A DNA stretch of 54,288 nt from NCBI GenBank assembly GCA_035620975.1, contig DASPFV010000127.1:1-54288 (forward strand), in the 5' to 3' direction. The notes below the pieces were generated by a model that made no database searches, was not told the origin of the DNA, and saw only the letters and a list, made by a program, of their open reading frames with translations. A program made the position numbers and the translations under genes. This DNA is from DASPFV01 sp035620975. Lineage in GTDB: Bacteria; Acidobacteriota; Vicinamibacteria; Vicinamibacterales; 2-12-FULL-66-21. The stretch's first letter is position 1. Each line of letters starts with the position of its first letter. Below are positions 49,497 through 54,288 of the stretch, one piece after another.

Positions 49497-52400
49497 TCAC
49501 CGGAGCGACCGTCCGACTCCGGCCCGGACCCGCAGGTAGCGCCGGAGCCACTCGCGCCGCTTTTCACCCTGGAGCCGGCGCTGAATGGCGCGGTCGGCCG
49601 AAAGCAGCCGTCCCAGGACGGCGGGCTGCATCAGGATCCGCCGGAACGCGCGTGACCCGAACGAGCCTCCATCGGTCGAACCGCGATCGGGCACGGGGAT
49701 CTCCAGACCCGCCATGTGCGCCCGGAGATTCGCCATCGCGTCGGCGTCGAGCGTCGTCGAGCCGCGCAGGACCTCGTGCTGGGGCGTGCGATCGAAGAAC
49801 TCCAGCTTCCTGATGACGCTCGCCAGGGTCTGCGCTGCCCCGCACAGCGCCCGATCGGTGGAGTCCGAACACCACTCCTGGATCTTTCCCCTCGTGCGCG
49901 CGATGTCGAAGACGATGTCGAACAGCTGATGGAGTCCGCCGCGGAGCCGATCGTCCGGGAGTCCTCCCGTGGACTCGGCGCCCGGCTGGCGGCCGAGCGA
50001 CCCCAGCGCCTCGTAGGACACGGCAAGAGCCCGGAGCGCCTTGTCGGTCTCGCGATCGAACGCTTCGAGCTGCTGCAGTACAGCCGGCCGGCCGAGCAGC
50101 GTCCTGGCCGCGGGAAAGACAGCATCGACCGATCCAACCCTCAGCTCGTCGTCGAGAATCGGGTGCTTCCGGAAGAACACGACGGCCATTTCCCCGGCGC
50201 GGAACTCGCGCTGCGTGAAGCTGTCGAGATCCATCCAGTGATCGTGCACGACACGCGCGTCCGGGGCGTACACGAGCCGAAGCCCTCGAGGCGCCAGCCT
50301 GAACGCGAACTCCGAATCCTCGAAGGCCGCACGGCGGAAGCACGGGTCGAAGCGGATGCCCGCGTCCGCCGCGTCGATCAGGAAGCGCCGCTTGAGCGAG
50401 ATATTGCTGGTGTAGAAGAACCGGTGATCCAGGTCCGGAGCGCTCGCGATGTACGAGTACGCGAACTGCAGCATCGCGTCGCCGCAGACGTACTCCATCA
50501 CGGCATTCGGCTCCACGCCTGGCAGCCAGTCGATGTGGCCGAGGACGGCCACACCGTGGGCCGGCATGCGGGCGTGCGCCAGCAGGTGCTGCTCCAGGAG
50601 CCGTTCGTCTGCGTAGGTGTCGTCGCCCATGAACAGCACGAGCTCGCCGCCGGCCCGTTCGAGGCCGAGGTTCCGCGCGGCCCCCGGGCCGGCCGCCTCC
50701 TGCCGGCAGTACTGCATCGCGAACGGGAAGACGCGGCTCGCCAGGACGTCGCCCGTGCCGTCGGCCGAGCCGTCGTCGACGACGATGACCTCGAACTCCT
50801 GCGGGAGCACCGACTGTCGGGCGAGCGCGTCCAGGCAGCGGAGCAGCTTCTCCTTGCGGTTCCGCGTCGGAATGACGACGCTCACGCGGAGCCCGAGCCA
50901 GTACGGAGAGACGCTGCCCCGCGCCGGGGACGCGGCCGGCGCTCCCGACGGCCTCCGAGACCGGCCGGCCAGCCGCGCCAGACGCCGGTTCGTGGTCAGC
51001 TCGACGAACCGGGCGGCCGCCGCTGCCCACGAGAACCGCTGGAGGACCTCGTCCCGCGCGCGATCGGCGACGTCCTGCGCCGGGGCCGGATCCTCGAACA
51101 CCCGTCGCATCTGCAGTCCGAGGTCGTTGCGATCGACCTCAGCCCACAGCGGATGGTTGGTGATCGACAGGGACCTCGTGTCGAGGCAATCGCCCATCGG
51201 AATCAGCGAGAACTCGACGGGAACGGCGGTCTCGGGCGTGCAGAAGTCCGTCGGTCCGCCGAACAGCGGGGTGACGATCGGCAGACCGCACGCCATCGCG
51301 TCGAGAATCTTCATCCCGAAGCCCTCACCGCGATGCGCCGATACGAAGGCGTGGCACGACCTGTAGAGGCCGACCAGGTCGCGCTTGTCGGTGAACCGGT
51401 CGATGTACTCGATCCGCGGGCCTTCGGTGTTCGCCGCCAGCAGCCGTCGGAGCGTCTGGTTGCCGGAAGACGCGCCGTAGTCCTTGACGACCAGCACGAC
51501 GTCGTCGCGCCGGCTGAACGTGCGGCGAAACGCGTCGACGATGGCCGACGTGTTGTAGCGCTCGAGATCGTGCGAGTTCGTGACGGTCAGGAAGCGGAAG
51601 GGGGATTGGTGGCGGGTTGTCGCGTCGCCCTCGAGCACCTCCCTGGCATAACCGGGGTGCCAGACGACGCGATCCGCCTCTGGAACGCCGGCCTGCCCGA
51701 GCACGTCTGCACAGAACTCGCTCAACGCTATCTTCGCGTGGTGGTTCTGGCGGAGGCATTGCAGCCAGCGATCCCAGGGCTCGACCCCCGGTGCCCCGAA
51801 GACGTAATTGATGACGAAGAGCTCGAAATTCACGTCTCCGGCGAGCTCGAGCGTGAGATGCCGGGAGCGGTAATGCGACCACTTGATCTGCACGCCCCCG
51901 ACCGGGGCCGTGCTGACGGTCAACGGCTTCAGTTTCTGGCGGGCGGCCGCGGACAGCGTCGTCGAGAGCGGACGGCGGCCGTTTACGAGGACCGGCGCGC
52001 CCAGCTCGTGCAAGGCCAGCGCGAGCTCCGCGTTGATCCAGGTGAGCGCGCTGCCCTGATCGAGATCGTCAGCCAGATAGATGCACTCGGGGGGAAGCGT
52101 GGCGATGGACCCGCGCGACGATCCGGAGGCGCGGGCGCTCTCGCGCGCGTCCCGGAGCAGATACGCGTCGCGGTCCGGTCGGACGTGGCCCGCCCATTTC
52201 CGCGCGAACAGCGCGGCGTTGTCGTCATCCGACGCCGTGCGCCCCTCGGAGATCTGACCGTAATGGTAGATGTACGCGTCGGTGCAGCAGTACACCTTGC
52301 GGCCGCGCTGCGTCACGCTCAGGCAGAGATCGACGTCCTCGTACCCGTTCCGGTAATGCTCGTCGAATCCGCCGCAGTCCTCGAACAGTGTGCGATCGAT

Positions 52401-52910
52401 CAGCAGGCAGGCCCCCATGACGGCCTGATACTCGCGCTGCCGGTTGACCTGGGGCAGCGAGGCGTCCAGGTGGGGGTAGAGGTGCTCGGGCCGTCCATCC
52501 GGGCCGAAGACGATTCCGGTGTGATAGATGATGTTCGTATAGGGGAACAGCTGTTTGATCCCGACCACGCCGATGGCGGCGTCCGACTCGCGGAGGGCCA
52601 CCATCGAGGTGAGCCAGTCCGGCTGCACCAGCGTGTCGTTGTTCAGGAACAGCAGGTACCGGCCCCCGGCGAGGCGTGCCCCCGTGTTGTTGGCCTGGGC
52701 GAAGCCGAGATTGCGGTCGTGGCGGTGGTAGCGGACTCCTGCCGCAGGCCCCCGTGGATGAGAGAACCATTCGCGCGTGCCATCGGACGAGCCGTTGTCG
52801 ACGACGATGACCTCGTAATCGGGCGCGGCGGTGTTCCGCCGGATGCGATCCAGGCACTGACGGGTGAACTCGAGCTTGTTGAAGACAGGGATGATGATGG
52901 AGACCGTCAA
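49497..52910 (-). CDS. Three-domain glycosyltransferase, GT2 / GT4-like / GT2
   Basis: 1137 residues. Residues 1-~245: GT2 with VSIIIPVFNKLEFTRQCL, VDNGSSDGT (37-45), FLNNDT (88-93) and FDEHYRNGYEDVDLCL (182-197). Residues ~275-640: GT-B/GT4-like domain with VINYVFGAP, FLTVTNSHDLERYNTSAIVD and SAHRGEGFGMKILDAMACG (524-542), including an EX7-type motif. Residues ~674-950: second GT2 with VSVVIPTRNRKEKLL, VDDGSADGT, GPGAARNLGL and FMGDDTY (760-766). The C-terminal ~180 residues are helical and unassigned. The start appears to be TTG at 52910 (MTVSIII); no ATG or GTG is available in frame nearby. A single chain that could add up to three sugars to the surface glycan. Confidence 0.87.
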   Translation of the reverse strand: MTVSIIIPVFNKLEFTRQCLDRIRRNTAAPDYEVIVVDNGSSDGTREWFSHPRGPAAGVRYHRHDRNLGFAQANNTGARLAGGRYLLFLNNDTLVQPDWLTSMVALRESDAAIGVVGIKQLFPYTNIIYHTGIVFGPDGRPEHLYPHLDASLPQVNRQREYQAVMGACLLIDRTLFEDCGGFDEHYRNGYEDVDLCLSVTQRGRKVYCCTDAYIYHYGQISEGRTASDDDNAALFARKWAGHVRPDRDAYLLRDARESARASGSSRGSIATLPPECIYLADDLDQGSALTWINAELALALHELGAPVLVNGRRPLSTTLSAAARQKLKPLTVSTAPVGGVQIKWSHYRSRHLTLELAGDVNFELFVINYVFGAPGVEPWDRWLQCLRQNHHAKIALSEFCADVLGQAGVPEADRVVWHPGYAREVLEGDATTRHQSPFRFLTVTNSHDLERYNTSAIVDAFRRTFSRRDDVVLVVKDYGASSGNQTLRRLLAANTEGPRIEYIDRFTDKRDLVGLYRSCHAFVSAHRGEGFGMKILDAMACGLPIVTPLFGGPTDFCTPETAVPVEFSLIPMGDCLDTRSLSITNHPLWAEVDRNDLGLQMRRVFEDPAPAQDVADRARDEVLQRFSWAAAAARFVELTTNRRLARLAGRSRRPSGAPAASPARGSVSPYWLGLRVSVVIPTRNRKEKLLRCLDALARQSVLPQEFEVIVVDDGSADGTGDVLASRVFPFAMQYCRQEAAGPGAARNLGLERAGGELVLFMGDDTYADERLLEQHLLAHARMPAHGVAVLGHIDWLPGVEPNAVMEYVCGDAMLQFAYSYIASAPDLDHRFFYTSNISLKRRFLIDAADAGIRFDPCFRRAAFEDSEFAFRLAPRGLRLVYAPDARVVHDHWMDLDSFTQREFRAGEMAVVFFRKHPILDDELRVGSVDAVFPAARTLLGRPAVLQQLEAFDRETDKALRALAVSYEALGSLGRQPGAESTGGLPDDRLRGGLHQLFDIVFDIARTRGKIQEWCSDSTDRALCGAAQTLASVIRKLEFFDRTPQHEVLRGSTTLDADAMANLRAHMAGLEIPVPDRGSTDGGSFGSRAFRRILMQPAVLGRLLSADRAIQRRLQGEKRREWLRRYLRVRAGVGRSLR

Positions 52911-53072
52911 CTCACACGTCCGTCGGGAACAGTCGATGCCCTGGTGCGTCGCAGCGAGGCCGCCGGGTTACAGGACAGAATACATCACCGGAACGCCGCG
53001 ATCCGCGCCTCCTGCCGGACCGTCGGCGCCGGGCGTGCGTGCCCACTGCCCGCCGCGGGTTGAAGGCCCCGG

Positions 53073-53672
53073 CGGCGGACGGTAGGCTTCAGGTCGTTCG
53101 GCAATTCGATTCTCTCGCTCGTGAACAAGGTCGCGAGCGGATACTGGAACATCGCCGATCCGACCAACGGCTACACGGCCATCCACCGCGACGTGCTCGC
53201 GTTGCTGCCGCTGGAAAAGCTGGACCAGCGGTTCTTCTTCGAAAGCGACATGCTCTTCAGGCTGAACGTCTGCCGTGCCGTCGTGGTGGACATCCCCATG
53301 GAAGCGCGCTACGCGAACGAGATCAGCAACCTGAGCGTCACCCGCGCGCTGTTCGGCTTCCCCGGGAAGTATCTGGCGCGGTTCGTCAAGCGCATCTTCT
53401 ACACGTATTTCCTCCGCGACTTCACCGCCGGCACGGTGGCGCTGCTCAGCGGAACGTTCCTGACGCTGTCGGGCGCGACGTTCGGGTTCTGGCACTGGTA
53501 CCTGTCGGCGGTAACCGGCCGGCCGGCCACGAGCGGCGAGGTGATGCTGAGCGCCCTGCCCGTGCTGGTGGGCTGCCAGCTCCTCATCTCGGCCGTCAAC
53601 TTCGACATCGCAAACGTCCCCACCATTCCGCTGCACCCCAAGCTCACGGCGCGAATGCCCGAGTCCACCTGA
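53073..53672 (+). pseudogene. Truncated polyprenyl-phosphate GT2 (C-terminal half only)
   Basis: The open frame runs from after a TGA at 53061 to the stop at 53672. It encodes FRSFGNSILSLVNKVASGYWNI, in parts, then ADPTNGYTAI, FFFESDMLFRLN and EISNLS, the middle and C-terminal part of DPM1/GtrB-like GT2 enzymes, plus two C-terminal membrane helices. These enzymes normally have ~180 more residues at the N-terminus with the nucleotide-sugar site and DxD; none of that is present. Homology appears to extend upstream of the first possible start (GTG 53121, inside the conserved segment). So this looks like a 5'-deleted remnant. No ancestor of the missing part is visible in 52911-53060 in any frame. 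Confidence 0.72.
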
Positions 53673-53683
53673 CCCGACTGCAG

Positions 53684-54288
53684 TCAGGCGGGGCCCGTCG
53701 GGCCCGCCGCCAGCACCCCCTCAAGGTAGCCGGCGATCACCTGGCGCGGCGTCGGATCGTGCGGCGCGCGGACGACCGGGATGAGCGATCTGGGATCGAG
53801 CTCCGGATGGCAGTAGGGATCCTCGGCGAAGCCGTTCGCCTGAAGATAGCGGACCAGCAGCTCCATGTCGCCGGGAGGGTCGGCACGGCTGCGGGTGTGC
53901 GATTCGTGATGCACGAGTCGCGCGTGGGGAGTGTAGACGACGCGAAAACCCGCCCTCCAGGCTTCCATGCAGAGAACGACGTCGCTGAAGACGAGCTGGA
54001 ACCGCTCGTCGAAGCCGCCGAGCTGCTCGAAAACCTCCCGCCGCAGCATCTGGCAGGCGCCCGTCACCGCGAGGTAGTTGCGGTATGAGCCCGGAGTGCC
54101 GAACAGCCCCGCCGCATCCTCGGCTGCACGCGAGAAGATGTGCCCGACCAGCCCGAGACCGAACACGATTCCGGCGTGCTGGACGAGGCCGTCTGGGTAG
54201 AGCAGCTTGGCGCCGACGACGCCGACGGCCGGAAGCTGAGCCCACCGTACGAGCTCGTCCAGCCAGTCAGGACTGAGAACCTCGATAT
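53684..54288 (-). CDS. Glycosyltransferase family 2 (5' partial at the window edge)
   Basis: The frame is open to the right edge, so the N-terminal half lies outside. Visible: SPDWLDELVRWAQL, VGVVGAKLLYPDGLVQHAGI, a segment common in rhamnosyltransferase-like GT2 proteins, then TGACQMLRREVFEQLGGFDE and SDVVLCMEAWRAGFRVVY, where the usual ED-D acceptor motif appears as SD-V-L-C. The C-terminal ~60 residues are short and without membrane helices. It converges with the truncated GT2 gene. The N-terminal nucleotide-sugar motif and DxD cannot be checked from this window. Confidence 0.82.
   Translation of the reverse strand, partial: IEVLSPDWLDELVRWAQLPAVGVVGAKLLYPDGLVQHAGIVFGLGLVGHIFSRAAEDAAGLFGTPGSYRNYLAVTGACQMLRREVFEQLGGFDERFQLVFSDVVLCMEAWRAGFRVVYTPHARLVHHESHTRSRADPPGDMELLVRYLQANGFAEDPYCHPELDPRSLIPVVRAPHDPTPRQVIAGYLEGVLAAGPTGPA

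Overview
The window is high-GC, densely coded Gram-negative DNA. Gene content (an almost complete nuo operon, heptose and O-antigen genes, exported proteins with DxDGDG repeats) suggests an environmental Acidobacteriota-like bacterium, perhaps Vicinamibacteria. That assignment is inference from style and gene content only; there is no rRNA or tRNA gene to confirm it. No gene-free stretch exceeds about 250 bases.

Layout. 1-6776 is housekeeping: the 3' end of a heptose-7-phosphate kinase gene (rfaE1/hldA), a GT-C family membrane glycosyltransferase, purH, a cold-shock gene with a structured leader, two small genes of unknown function, and selA. 6818-19109 (minus strand) is a NADH:quinone oxidoreductase operon ordered A-B-C-gmhA-D-E-F-H-J-K-L-M-N. 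It lacks nuoG and nuoI and carries the heptose gene gmhA inside, translationally coupled on both sides. 19296-26992 (plus) is a run containing a GT4 glycosyltransferase, thiS, thiG, a coiled-coil methyltransferase, an O-antigen ligase/polymerase and a WecA-type initiating transferase fused to a FlaA1/CapD-like membrane and Rossmann module.

27016-54288 is a surface-glycan island: gmd, GT2 enzymes, a methyltransferase-GT2 fusion, FkbM and other methyltransferases, a large polytopic protein, a GT8-GT4-methyltransferase megaprotein, an ABC exporter (Wzm/Wzt type), a GT2-GT4-GT2 megaprotein, and a truncated GT2 gene. Interspersed are four exported proteins. Three of them end in the same array of exactly six alternating A-B-A-B-A-B repeats, attached to different N-terminal modules.

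How it may work together (inference). RfaE1 and GmhA supply heptose for LPS core; Gmd supplies GDP-6-deoxy sugar. The WecA-like protein primes undecaprenyl phosphate, the multi-domain transferases build the chain, coiled-coil methyltransferases may cap it, Wzm/Wzt exports it, and the WaaL-like protein ligates it. The exporter is unusual: the permease carries an extra FlaA1-like membrane domain, and the ATPase ends in a methyltransferase-like domain that seems to have lost its SAM-binding loop. These two fusions and the six-repeat proteins are the best candidates for undescribed biology here.
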